A stretch of DNA of 64,000 bases from Larimichthys crocea (Eukaryota > Chordata > Actinopteri > Sciaenidae). The DNA is taken from positions 17,017,865 through 17,081,864 of the forward strand of contig NC_040022.1 in assembly GCF_000972845.2 (NCBI RefSeq), read 5' to 3'. The notes under the pieces were generated by a model. That model saw nothing but the letters and a program-made list of their open reading frames with translations, did no database searches and was not told the origin of the DNA. The position numbers and the translations under genes were made by a program. Position 1 is the first letter of the stretch. Every line of letters begins with the position of its first letter. Below are positions 15,107 to 25,967 of this stretch, in pieces.

Positions 15107-16152
15107 GTGTCCATGATGTGTATCTAAGAGCTCTTCTAACAAGCTGTTCAAAGAGTAACTCTGTTTAGACTGCGATGGGAGGAAAAGCCTGCCTCTTCTC
15201 TCATAACACACACATGTGGACAGACAGTGGGAGTCAAACAGAATGCAGTCTCCTGAGAACAAAACACACCATATTTGAGCACCTAGACCCAAAGAAGACA
15301 GAACAGCATCCAAACTGCTTTTTCTGAACTCGTCTACCTCTCATACCGCTAAAAAACCCAGCTGTTTTACACAGGCGGACAGCTGCGAGACATAGTGTTG
15401 TTACTATCACAAAATATTTAGTGCAGAACAAACCCTTCTAACTGATAATGATAGTGACCAAAACACAGCCAATGAAACAGCCAAATTAACAGTACTATGG
15501 TGCAAACATCTGCAGTTGCTATTTGTAAGACGACATCTAAGTAATTTATCTGTTAGTGCTTCCTAGGCCTGTATATCTAAAGAAATGAGTCTGAGAAAAG
15601 CTCCAACGGGGACGGGAGAAAAATTAACTTCACATCCAGGTCAGTTCCTGTAGGACTGAAACATATTAAAATGTACTTAACTCAAAAACAGAGGTCAGCC
15701 ATACGGTAACAGTCATCCTATCCTCCTAATTGTCCACAACATGTCTGCAAATGTCCATCATCAATACTTAACTGTTCAGTAGAAAACAAATTCCTGTCCG
15801 TCTTTAAAGACTGAACGGAAAACCCACATTCACAGGGACAAATAACTTTTGTCACATATTTGAAGTTCAGCTTGAAAGAAAGCAACGGCATAGAGAAGTT
15901 TTCTACAGAACAAAACAGGACACTGTAAGATGATGACATAAGATGAGCAGTTAAAATACCGCCGCAACTTTTCCTTTAAAGAAACTGCTGCTGCTCTTGC
16001 GAATTGCAGTACGTGTGGATTACCCACTATTGCCAAACTCACTTTCACCCTGTCTGCCGCCAAAGAAATGTACAATCACTGAGTTCACAGAGTTACATAA
16101 CAAATTGTGATGTGATGTGGTGACACAACTCAACTGGGCTACCAATGATGTA

Positions 16153-16195
16153 AATACAAGAATTAGAAACCAATGGGGTTTCTAATTCTTGTATT
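16153..16195. repeat. Perfect 19-bp inverted repeat with 5-nt spacer
   Basis: The left arm 16153-16171 (AATACAAGAATTAGAAACC) and right arm 16177-16195 are exact reverse complements, separated by AATGG. It lies 157 nt past the spsb4 exon donor, inside the intron, so nascent spsb4 RNA would contain a perfect hairpin. Confidence 0.95.
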
Positions 16196-16353
16196 AACAG
16201 CCATTTAACTAGGACTTGTTGAATGGGTCATTCAGCTGGGTTAAAAGAAGAAATCAATTATTGTATATGCAGATATCATGAAATATCAGCACTGAGTACT
16301 CTCCTGCAGTACCATGCTTGTAATGTATCATTAGTGTAGTATATGATACTTAC

Positions 16354-17086
16354 GATCCAAGCCGTTGATGTACTTCATGGATATCTCACAATGTCCCCAC
16401 ACGGCACTGACAACAGGATACAGCTTCTTGCCTTTCAGTCCTCTAAATGCGACTCCTAGATACTGTCCATCCACCATGAAGCTCAGCGTACCTTCATCCA
16501 TGTCTAGAATCACTAGCAGAGAGTCCGGCAGGGAGAACGACTCCTCCGGCTCCAGGAAACAAGGGTAAGTGGGCAGTGAGTTGTGGGCCCTGTTCTTACT
16601 GTCATGGTAGAGCCGGTTGCGTCCCAGATCCCAGCCCCAGGATTCACAGTCCGACCCCACCAACGCCGTGTACCCAACAGAATGTAAAGGAGCTTCTAAG
16701 GTCGCCACCCCAACCACAGCGTGGGTGCCACGCTGGCGGGAGGGCCAGTGGATCTTCCACACGTGGAGACCCCGCGTGTATCCAACCCGACCCCGGATGC
16801 AGTCCGTGCTCTGAGCAACCGGGTGGCGGTGAAATGTCAGTTTGTCCTCCTCTTTGATAAAGATGTTTAGCGAGCGGTCGTCAGGGTTCCATGCATGACG
16901 GAGCTGGGTCTCCAGTCCAGCACATGGCATGTCCAGCAGGAGATCCAGCCTGGGAGGTTTGGAGAAATCTGGATCCCTCAGTTCTGGGTGCTGCCGGCGG
17001 TGAGCTGAGGGCCGGTAGGACGGGGAACCACCGCTTTCCCCGCGACCATCTACCGATTTAATGCCGCCAGAGATCTTCTGTCCCAT
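16354..17086 (-). CDS. spsb4: SPRY domain-containing SOCS box protein 4, main coding exon (partial: SOCS-box exon missing)
   Basis: This exon encodes 244 residues plus one base. The start [10 protein letters not shown] is typical of SPSB1/SPSB4, and the ATG has G at -3 and +4. A SPRY/B30.2 domain fills about residues 43-244. Segments [29 protein letters not shown] and [16 protein letters not shown] resemble SPSB4 more than SPSB1. The substrate-pocket segments known from the family are intact: RHPVAQ, RLYHD and AVWG. In this family SPRY binds (D/E)-(I/L)-N-N-N peptides (iNOS, Par-4, DDX4/VASA), and a C-terminal SOCS box recruits elongin B/C and Cullin-5, so the protein is a cytosolic E3 adaptor. 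The exon ends at INGLD plus one base before a GTAAGT donor (16353-16352), phase 1. The next codons should read PEPLPLMDLC, but no such exon was found down to position 1. The N-terminal linker before the SPRY domain is about 10 residues longer than in human SPSB4. The a/b teleost copy is not resolved. Confidence 0.95.
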
Positions 17087-17320
17087 GACTATGACGGATG
17101 GATTGACAGAAGGAAGGGGAGGGGGGAGGGTGGTGTTTGTGCAGATGGGTGCTGCGCTGCGTAGAGCTTGACGTTACCTCATCAATGCGGTGGAGCTGAG
17201 GTGAGAGTTCCTAACAGGAGAGTGGTGGAGGGAGATGAAGGAGGTGGTGATGAATGAAAGACGTGTGCGATCTGGTTTCATGCCACAAATGTCTTCAGAA
17301 AGACAGATCCGCTGCCACTC
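17087..17320 (-). other. spsb4: 5'UTR part of spsb4 exon 2
   Basis: Upstream of the spsb4 ATG the minus strand runs to a strong splice acceptor. A long pyrimidine tract (17323-17355 on the plus strand as a purine run) ends in TTTAG, with the AG at 17322-17321, so the exon begins at 17320. This gives 234 nt of 5' untranslated sequence in the coding exon and implies at least one further upstream non-coding exon. The acceptor is read from sequence; no transcript is available. Confidence 0.7.
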
Positions 17321-19961
17321 CTAAAGAGAGAAGGACAAGAGAAAGAAAGAGATTTAAAAATAGGTCTTAACCCTTGAAAGGATTCATTGTTCTTGGCAAA
17401 CGAAAGTCTCAGGACTGAGCTAGAAAAAGAGATACAAAGAGAGATGTTGACTGAAAGAGAAAAGTAACTGGAGGAGAAAGAGAATGCTGAGCGTTGGCAA
17501 AACTCCTTGTTTCACAGATTTCATGTGGCTTTGTTTTGATCGGAATAAACAATGAAAAGAATGCACAAGTATATATATGTACACACACACACACACACTG
17601 GCACACACGCATTTCCTCTGACTCATCCTGCATCCTCCCAACAAAGTCATATGCCAATACCAATACATGCAACGCTGTAAACATTCCCCAGTTGTGCAAC
17701 AATTCCCAGATTTGATGCCTCCGCACTTTCATTTAGGTGATGTCATTTTAATGAGTATTGCCTGAGTCTGCAAAACTATCAACACACAGCAGAAGGAACA
17801 ACAAAACACCAGGTGATAATTTATCACCATTCCTCAGTGAAACAAAGTTGGAGAAGTCAGCTTGGAGAAAAGCCCTGGAAGCAGTTCAGGCAGCCTCAAT
17901 CTGTACAACTGCCTGTTTGTTAATGTGCCCGCGCATGTTTTTCTTTTTCTTCATTCTTTTCTTTTTATATGGTTGTGTGGCTCTTATAATAAAAATATGT
18001 TAAAGAAAGAGTCTTACATCACACGTTATAAACAGATATATTTTAGTTATGTGATACATGGTGATATGTAACAGTAGTAGGCAGGCTGTGTTTTGTCGTC
18101 TGCATAAATCCTGGTGAGCAATAACCACTGTTAATATTGTAGTTTCATTTTTACAATGTAATTTCCAGTTTTATGTCATTTCAACACAATGTGATGTTTT
18201 CCAGAGTGGGCGAAGGAGCTTTAGTTTTGCTTTTACTCACAGTTTGGTTTATTTGGTATTGGTGAAATTTGGTGTTAAAAACAACAGAGCAGAAACTGTT
18301 TGTGCTCACACCTCTTGATTTTCCTTTTTATTTCTTGTGTCAAGTTTACACGTGTGTAAAGAAAACGTTTTTTCTAGATTTTTTCTGGTTTAATTTGTTT
18401 ACATCGTCTTATATTTATTGTTATTTCAGTTATCAATCATTACTTATGAACACCATATTTTAGCTTATAAAGCACACAGAGATGATCTCTCTCGCACACA
18501 CACACACACACACACACTCATAGAGACAGATCTGTGCGGTAAAACTGACGTAGTGATCTCTTCCAGGAACAGCAGCTGGTGCTTCCTGTTCACAGGAAAA
18601 GAGTCAGTCACACCTCGGGCAAACAGGGAAGTGAATGACACAACGCTCTGCATGTCTCATCTATCTGCTGCTCATCTTTACCACAAGCCGCAAAGCGTTT
18701 TATGTGAACGCTGAACTGACGCTTCTTCTGGTAAAAGTGTCTCGCACCTACGTTTATTTATGTGTCAACACTGCAGATATCTTAAGATAGATAAAGAAGG
18801 TTAAACTCGGGTTGCTGACTACACCGTACATTATTATGTCAAATCCTGGTTAATGCTTTGTTGGTGTAGCTCTATTCAGTTCATTATCTCGATCTGTACA
18901 TGAACCAACATGAACTGGAAAGCCAGTACTACACACAAAGGGCACTGTTTGTAATCCTCTAAAAGCCAAAGTGCAGTAACGTTAATAAAAATGCATACAG
19001 TGTTTTTAACTGAAGTCTGATGACACAGACACAAATATACCCACCAAACCAGTCATCCACCACACCACAGAGTGAGGTCATGGTGTAATTCGGTGTGAAA
19101 TTTCTGTGCCCTGCACGCACACACACACACCTCCGTCTCATTTTGGCCACTTGCATTTTCCCATTCTCTGTCTCCCTCATTCTGTCTCTCGCTGTGAATG
19201 AGGTCATGGCAGCTGGCAGCCAATGTGTGCCACCACTCAGTTCACTCCTCGACGAGAGGGTTCAGTGCTCGGACACACACACACACACACACTCAGACAG
19301 CTGCCTCAGTGTGTGTCATCACGGCTGGCAGGTGGGTTAAGGGTGGACACTGCATGGAAGATTCCAGATACTTTGCTTCCAAACTTCAGCCAAAGAAAAC
19401 ACAATTTAACACTGTACAAACCCTCAGTGTGTGTGTGTGTGTGTGTAACTCAGCTGGCTCAGTCAGGCACAGCATGCGGATGACAATCTGGCATTATGGG
19501 CTGTCATCAAAGCAGGCACTTGATCTCTGACCCTGTGTCGTCATGGTCGCCGTTGCGTAGTAACCTCTCAAGAGGCTGGTGGTGGTCTGGCGCGGCGTCT
19601 GCTGCTGCGAATTGCGGCAACATGTTTCAGCCATCTGTTGTTTACTTTCCCTTCATCTCTCTTTTCTTGTGCAGTTAACTCATTTAAGACTGACCACGCT
19701 CGCCCCCCTTGCTCTCCCTTTCACTGTACTTTCAGCTGGATTAGACAGGTACGGAGGGGACAGAGGATCACCTGGTGCCACACATATGCAGAATGCAGGT
19801 GATGCTGGGATTCACACATTCAGGGTTGCAGCTATCGAATATTTATCTATGAAAATGTTCATTTTTTTATTATATTAAATAAATGATGAATCTTTTGGAC
19901 TGGAAAATGAAATATGGTAAAAAAACAACATTTTCCTATCGTAAAATGTTCATATCTCTTT

Positions 19962-20104
19962 GTTTGTCCAACCAACCATCTAAAATCCAAAGATATTTAG
20001 ATTTAAAATAATGTTTTCCTCGCTTATAGAAGCTGAAACTAGAAAATGTTTGACATTTTTACTTGATGACTTGTCAATACTGAATAATTTGTTGACTGAC
20101 ACAT
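19962..20104 (-). repeat. Family D repeat fragment, reverse orientation
   Basis: TGTTTGTCCAACCAACCATC and AAAATCCAAAGATATTTAGA are the complement of the TTTGGGTTTTGGACTG core of family D. The copy is degenerate. Confidence 0.35.
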
Positions 20105-20500
20105 CCTTTTCAGTTCTACTATGATTTTGAGCTTGGTTACCACTCTGTAAATGTCAAATAAGTCAACAGGTGCTACAGGGGATGGACACTAAAGCAAAAT
20201 TTGCATTTGAATCTTTAAGAATGAGAAACAGGAAGAGAAGGGAGCGAGACAGTGAACAACTTGGCAGAGAAAAAATAGACACTATTTTAATTGAGGAGAA
20301 GCGCAGCAGAAAGTTTAGTGAATCCAAAACAAAAATGAGCCAGCAAATGACAATAAAATAGAGTATTTTAAAAGCCTTGTCAAAAAGGTGGGAAAGGGTG
20401 AGACGAGGGACACAAGTATGCACCTGGTGTGTGGGCTGGCTTCATCTGGCTTCTGCTGCTGTACTACTAACAAGCTCCAGTCACTAAAAAGTATGTGAGG

Positions 20501-20503
<3 letters not shown>

Positions 20504-20537
<34 letters not shown>

Positions 20538-20555
20538 CTGTAGGAGACAAGGGCA

Positions 20556-20623
<68 letters not shown>
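20504..20623 (+). repeat. Double (GT)n array
   Basis: Two perfect (GT)n runs, 20504-20533 and 20559-20623 (about 32 units), separated by a 25-bp unique spacer containing GTAGGAGACAAGGGCA. Confidence 0.95.
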
Positions 20624-20624
<1 letters not shown>

Positions 20625-21271
20625 TCACTCATACTGCACCACCCTCTGAGAACAGGCCAGATATGTCTGTGGGCTTTTCCACAGAAATCATGTCAGCCTC
20701 CCAGAGGATCCAAAGCTCTATGTTTAAATATGAAGTTATGACTAACAGAAACCAAATAATGTTGAAAACAGTGTTGCTCTTTTTTGGATAGTGCCAGTGA
20801 ACAGGCAGACAGGAGACGGGGAGAGAGGATTATGACATGCAACAAAGGTCGGCGGCTGGAATCTAAATGAGCGGTGGTTGCGATCATGCTGCATGCATTG
20901 TAACCAGTCGGCGCTCTGAACAGTATTTACGGTATGTGATTGCTCATTTGTGTCTGAGATAGTCAATCAAGGACAACCAGTGACCAAGGCCACGGAGGAT
21001 CAGAATTAATAGCCAGACAGTCATTCAGCTTTCCTGTTGCAGTGTTCGTGCATCAGTGTCTGGTCTGAAAACTTGTGTGTGTGTGTGTGTGTGCGTCCTT
21101 TATCCTAGATCAGCTGGTCCACGAGTTATCCTCCAAGCCACCTGCACTACAACACTGTAATAGCAGCAGAAACAGCTGTTGTCTCGCAACACTAATACGT
21201 TCATACAGACAATAGGCTCCACATAGCTGAGTCATATGTAGTCAGACATGAATATTTTATAAATGCCTTTA

Positions 21272-21414
21272 GGAATAGTTTGACATTTTGGGAACTCTAT
21301 TGCTTAGATGAGAAGATCAATAGCACCGTCATGTCTGTCTGTTCAATATAAGCCTGCGGCCGGAGAGCTATCTAACTCTCGGCAAGAATAGAGAACAAAA
21401 TGCCAAACTATTCC
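21272..21414. mobile_element. Foldback MITE (family A) with terminal inverted repeats
   Basis: The element starts GGAATAGTTTGACATTTTG and ends with the complement of GGAATAGTTTGGCATTTTG. It is flanked on both sides by TTTA (21268-21271 and 21415-21418), a plausible target duplication. At 143 bp it is non-coding. The same termini or internal sequence occur at 1791, 27366, 29517, 44301 and 56125. Confidence 0.7.
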
Positions 21415-22907
21415 TTTAAGAAATGTTCTTTCTCCTTCCATCAACAAAGCTAGACTCCATTTCAAAGTTAATACACATGACTTGCCCCCAAGACCACTGC
21501 GACACCAGGGACATTCATTTGGAACGACAGTCCATGCAATGAAACATTTAATAAACTGTAACTAAAACCTGTCATGTGTTTCTGTTTCTGTTTTGGTTAT
21601 CACATGAGAAATTCAGCAGCTTCCTCCTGAAGTATTGAGACGTCCTGTCTTTTTCTGTGGTCCACATTAAAGTCTGTCAGCAGGGCGCGAACTGCACTTT
21701 GTGACTCGCCTTTCAAGGGTCAGTGAACTTGATTATACCAATTGTGCTCAATTCTGATTTAAGTGCAGAATTAAGTAGTTTGTTCATTTAAAAACGGCTC
21801 ACTCGCTGATACATTGGTCAAGCTTGAAATTCATCACGGAGAGCAGCAGATCTCCAATAACAAGGAAACATTTTGAAGTTTGAGAACAGGCAAAGGCCAA
21901 ACTAATTTCATTTGTCTCATTAGAACAGATGCATTGTTGTTTTTGTTCACCCTTGGGTTCTTGTTTTGCCTTTTCACACAAAGACTTTTATTCACTGCAT
22001 ATACTAAGACCCTATCACTTTTTACCACCATTACATAACAGATTTTAAACCACTCCAACCTTACTTGACCCTCAGCAAAATTACAGAGACTTTGCCTCAT
22101 TCCTATGACGTCTGAAAAATGAATCACAAAGTGGTCACTTCTTCCACTTTCCACTCCTGGGGGGACATTTGGGCACCACAGTGTATAAAAACAGAGCACA
22201 CATGAAAACACAAACACACGCAGGAAAACAGACACACACATTTATATTATAACGCCTCATAGCAACAGCTGTACCCACTAGATTAAACAAACTACCATCC
22301 TTTCTACATTGCTGACATTCATTCCTACTGAGGGAATCCCTGGGTAGCTGAAGATGCCAGAGCTAGACATAAACTGTACCGTCTGGCTCCTAACAGGATG
22401 TCAAAATACAGACTCCAGGCTGGGACTTTAAACTTATCTCTCAGCTGATGAGAAGAAGTGGTGCACTCACACAGACATCTTTGTACTTATTAGGCAGTTG
22501 TAGGAGATATCGCAACATTTTTATGACTGTTTTGTTTATAGGCTTGACTTTTTTTCTTTCCTGTTTCCTCACACATCTATCTCGTCTATTATCACAAACT
22601 TTTTCTCCTTTTTTTTCCACCTCTACTCTATTTCTTCCCCCCTCACACATTCATTCCTATTCTCCTATACATTTGTCTCTCTGTCTGCCTTTATGTCTTT
22701 CTCTTGGCCTCTCTGCCATACTATGCCAGTAAATCCATGGAGACTACAGCAAGAGCTGACACCCTCTCAATTGGTACAAATTATCTCAGGCCTGCCACCA
22801 AACGCCCAGGCAATCACCATGCAGGCAATCAATGCGAGCTCAGCGTGCAGGAAAAGCAGGTTCCGCAAAACACACAACACAAGCAAATTCACGCACAGCT
22901 GCATAGT

Positions 22908-22934
<27 letters not shown>
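22908..22934 (+). repeat. (CA)n microsatellite
   Basis: A perfect dinucleotide run of about 27 bp. Confidence 0.9.
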
Positions 22935-22939
<5 letters not shown>

Positions 22940-23363
22940 AGGCGCAAATCCCTCAGACAAAGATGAAATTGACTATGCACATATTGTGGGAAAAAAAATG
23001 ACTTTTATACATGAGCCATTGGTCGCCTTTGGTGAAATTTCCCTGATGCATCACTTTTCGCTATTCCCATTCCCGTCAGAGGAGCAGAAGCGCTCTCTTT
23101 ATTTCTTCCATCACAGTCTGAACTCTTTACAAAGTAACTCCAGTCATCGTCTCCCTAATGAATCACGTTCCCTCTCCCACATCTTCCTCCTCTGCTCACA
23201 TTAATCTGCCCCTCTCCTGAAATGAAATATTCACTTCATAAACTCCCTCGCACTTTTTTCTTAAATACTGAACTTGCCTCATGGTGATGAACTGAAACAC
23301 TGAAACCAAGCAGTTGCAAAAAAAATAAAAATAAAATGTATATAGACGGGAAAGATGCGTGAG

Positions 23364-23414
23364 CACACACATACGCACACGCACACACACGCGCACACAC
23401 ACACACACACACAC
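23364..23414 (+). repeat. Imperfect (CA)n/(CG) microsatellite
   Basis: (CA)n interrupted by CG and TA steps; alternating purine-pyrimidine throughout. Confidence 0.9.
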
Positions 23415-23557
23415 GGCTACTAAGTTCTTATATTTCCTCATGTCTGCTGTGACACCTTAAAATCCATGGTGCCCTAAGGGAAGACTATTAGTGCTACAGT
23501 GATTGAGCACTCCTTTACGGACACCTACGCAAAACCAATTCATCTCTTTCTCTCTCG

Positions 23558-23611
23558 CACACATACACACACGCACACACACAAACACACACACACACAC
23601 ACACACACACA
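23558..23611 (+). repeat. Imperfect (CA)n microsatellite
   Basis: A (CA)n run of about 54 bp with a few interruptions. Confidence 0.9.
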
Positions 23612-24077
23612 GAAGGCCTTGGCGATGCCATCCATAAAGCTCTCTGGAGTAGCAGTAGATTCAGGTGGCAGATTCACAACCCCAGCAGTAATGAAACTGA
23701 ATCAAAGTCTGCCTGAATATGATGCACTGCTGCTGCCTCGCTCATTTAACATCCAAACCTTGCTTTCACAAGAGTGTGATGAAACGAGTCACACCCACAA
23801 ACAGTCAAACAAGCCTTTTTTTTTTTCTTTTTTTTCCTCCTTTCAGACTCCGTCGTGATGGAGTGACGTCTGAAATAGCATTTGGCTCACTAATTTCGGT
23901 TGGTTTCGCTGGGTGGTTTTAAACAGACTGAGGAGCGGAGAGTTCTTTGTGGAGCTGAAATTTAAAAGTCGGTTTATTTATGAGTTAACCAGCAGAAAAC
24001 TCGAACGAGTCAAACAACAATAATTCGAAACAACAATAATTAAGTTATTTATTAAGCAACAAGACTAGAGTCTGCAG

Positions 24078-24190
24078 CCATGGTAGCCGCTCTGTGAGGC
24101 TGTTAAATGCTGATGTCAGCATGTTATCATGTTGATCATCCCAGATTACTGTGCTAACATGCTGACATTTGCTAATTAGCACAAAGCACA
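24078..24190 (+). repeat. Family E repeat fragment
   Basis: Contains GGTAGCCGCTCTGTGAGGCT, an ATGCTGA/CATGTTA-rich middle, and ACATTTGCTAATTAGCACAA, shared with the 46329 copy. It is followed within 50 bp by a family D fragment. Confidence 0.45.
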
Positions 24191-24235
24191 GAAATATAAT
24201 CGTTTTCCAGACCAGCCATCACTGGAGTCACACTG

Positions 24236-24445
24236 CAAAACAACTCATTTTTGGCAGTTTCTAGCTGTCAAATGTGAGATTTGTTGTTTTATATTGCTGT
24301 AAATTGAATATATTTGGGTTTTGGACTGTCGGTCAAACAAACTGAGCAATTTAAAGATGTCACATTGGTAACTTGAGAAGAGCGTTTTTCTATTTTCTGA
24401 CATTTTATATGACATGTTTTTCATAATGGACTGATAATGGAAATA
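24236..24445 (+). repeat. Family D repeat fragment
   Basis: Shares TTTGGGTTTTGGACTGTCGG, CAATTTAAAGATGTCAC and TATTTTCTGACATTTTATA with the 41478 copy. Both ends are degraded. Confidence 0.5.
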
Positions 24446-25118
24446 ATTGCAGACTTTTATGACACACAGACACACACATGATGACTGGGCCACTCTCTCA
24501 TCACGGTGTTCTCCCAAATTGCTCTGTACAAAGTGGAACAAAGAGTGCCTTGCCAGGACATTTGACAGGGAAAAGTACATTCACTCAAGCATGGACACAC
24601 ACGCCATACACTCACAGCGATGATACTCAGAAGCATCCTCACCGTTCTGGAGAAGGAGAGGACGGACATTAAAAAAGCGTTGCGGAAAAACAGCTAAATT
24701 TAAATCTTATTTAAAATTGAGGGACTGACTATAAAAAGCAAGCAGAGGCTGCGGTGGAGGAAAGCCGTATGGATTTGGCAGAAATAAAAGAGAACACAAA
24801 CAATGGTAGAGATGCAGAGAGAGAGAGACGGAGGTCAGCAGCTGACAAAACAAAAGGATAAAGTCAGAAAGGAGGGCTGCTATCTCTCTATCCCAGGACG
24901 GACCACACAAATACACCTTCCCACCCCAATCCATAGACTAAACACAACACTGTGAGAGAAAGCTACTGCAGGCAGATTAGTGGTGTTTGTTACATATAGA
25001 CAACCAGTGTGTATAAAAATAGAAAGCGGGATCTATCCTATTATTGTATGGGAGCGGGGGGAAATCCTAGGGTAGCTTATCCCAGAGCTCTCAACTCTAT
25101 CTCTCCCTAACAAAAGCA

Positions 25119-25165
25119 GACACACACACACACACACATTGATACACACACACACACACACACAC
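25119..25165 (+). repeat. Interrupted (CA)n microsatellite
   Basis: Two (CA)n blocks separated by TTGATA. Confidence 0.9.
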
Positions 25166-25333
25166 TGGGGTATCCCAGCTGGCCAGCTGGGGCCTTGAGA
25201 CCATTAAGAGAATTAAAGGCGACAGAAGATAAGCAAAGAGAGGGGGAGAGAGAGTGAGGGGAGGAGGTGAAGCTGAGTTAACGGTAGCATCCACGGGAGA
25301 AGAGAATGTTGAGTATATCGTCAAAAAGGTTAA

Positions 25334-25360
25334 CAGCAGCAGCAGCAGCAGCAGCAGCAG
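25334..25360 (+). repeat. (CAG)9 microsatellite
   Basis: Nine perfect CAG units just 3' (in minus orientation) of the CpG-rich patch at 25.4-26.4 kb. No coding frame is recognised. Confidence 0.95.
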
Positions 25361-25770
25361 TGTGTGGGCTCATCTTGTTTAATGAAACTGATCTTACTTA
25401 CAGCTTCTATTAACCCTCAGGCACACATTGTATAGCACTGCATAAATTGTCATCACATACAACTTTAGAGGCTACTCTATTTCTGCCACACACACTCACA
25501 CACACACACTCCTGAAATAGCAATAATCTCTTTCAGTGAGACATATTTCAGCGATGACACACTACACCTTGTAGACAGCACAACAGATCAAGCTGCTTAC
25601 AGTGAATCTCCAGTGGCTCTTCTCATGTCTCGCTGCGTGCAGCCGTTCAGTCCATGTTCAAACCCAGACAGGCAGCCAGAACACAGCTAAACTCCTCCAG
25701 CCAGCCGCCGGCAGAGAGAAACCCCAAGTAGACAGGAGGAAGAAGAAACCAGTAGCCGGCAAGTCTGACT

Positions 25771-25776
<6 letters not shown>

Positions 25777-25826
<50 letters not shown>
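25777..25826 (+). repeat. (GA)25 microsatellite
   Basis: A perfect GA run of about 50 bp inside a CpG-rich, purine/pyrimidine-biased patch. Confidence 0.95.
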
Positions 25827-25828
<2 letters not shown>

Positions 25829-25944
25829 CCCTCTTTCCTCAGAGAGCTGCCCACCTCTCCCTCCTCCTTCCTCCCTCCCTTGTTCCCTCCCTCTTTTCCT
25901 TCCCTGGAGCTTATCTGTCCCGAGGCTATCACTTCTTCCTTGCA

Positions 25945-25967
25945 CCCCCCCCCCCCCCCCCCCCCCC
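25945..25967 (+). repeat. C23 homopolymer
   Basis: Twenty-three consecutive C bases (G23 on the minus strand). Exact length may suffer from sequencing error. Confidence 0.9.

Larger units (their letters stand above)
1..16353 (-). other. spsb4 intron between the SPRY exon and the SOCS-box exon (no gene seen)
   Basis: I looked on the minus strand for the expected SOCS-box exon (PEPLPLMDLCRR-like) and found nothing, so this stretch is probably all intron, with the last exon below position 1. It is AT-rich and has no convincing coding sequence. It holds a (TAA)n array at 1989, interspersed repeat pieces at 1791, 4701 and 13741, an (AGC)8 at 10868, (CA)n tracts at 12669 and 15077, and a perfect hairpin at 16153-16195. 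Small ORFs such as 8540-8935 are pyrimidine-rich and look non-coding. Confidence 0.55.

Noticed and set aside
16576..16857. Plus-strand frames opposite the spsb4 exon
   Set aside because: Antisense shadows of the conserved SPRY coding sequence.
23364..23611. Regularly spaced CA-rich repeats resembling a repeat-spacer array
   Set aside because: Simple dinucleotide arrays in a vertebrate intron; there are no unique spacers or cas genes, so not CRISPR.
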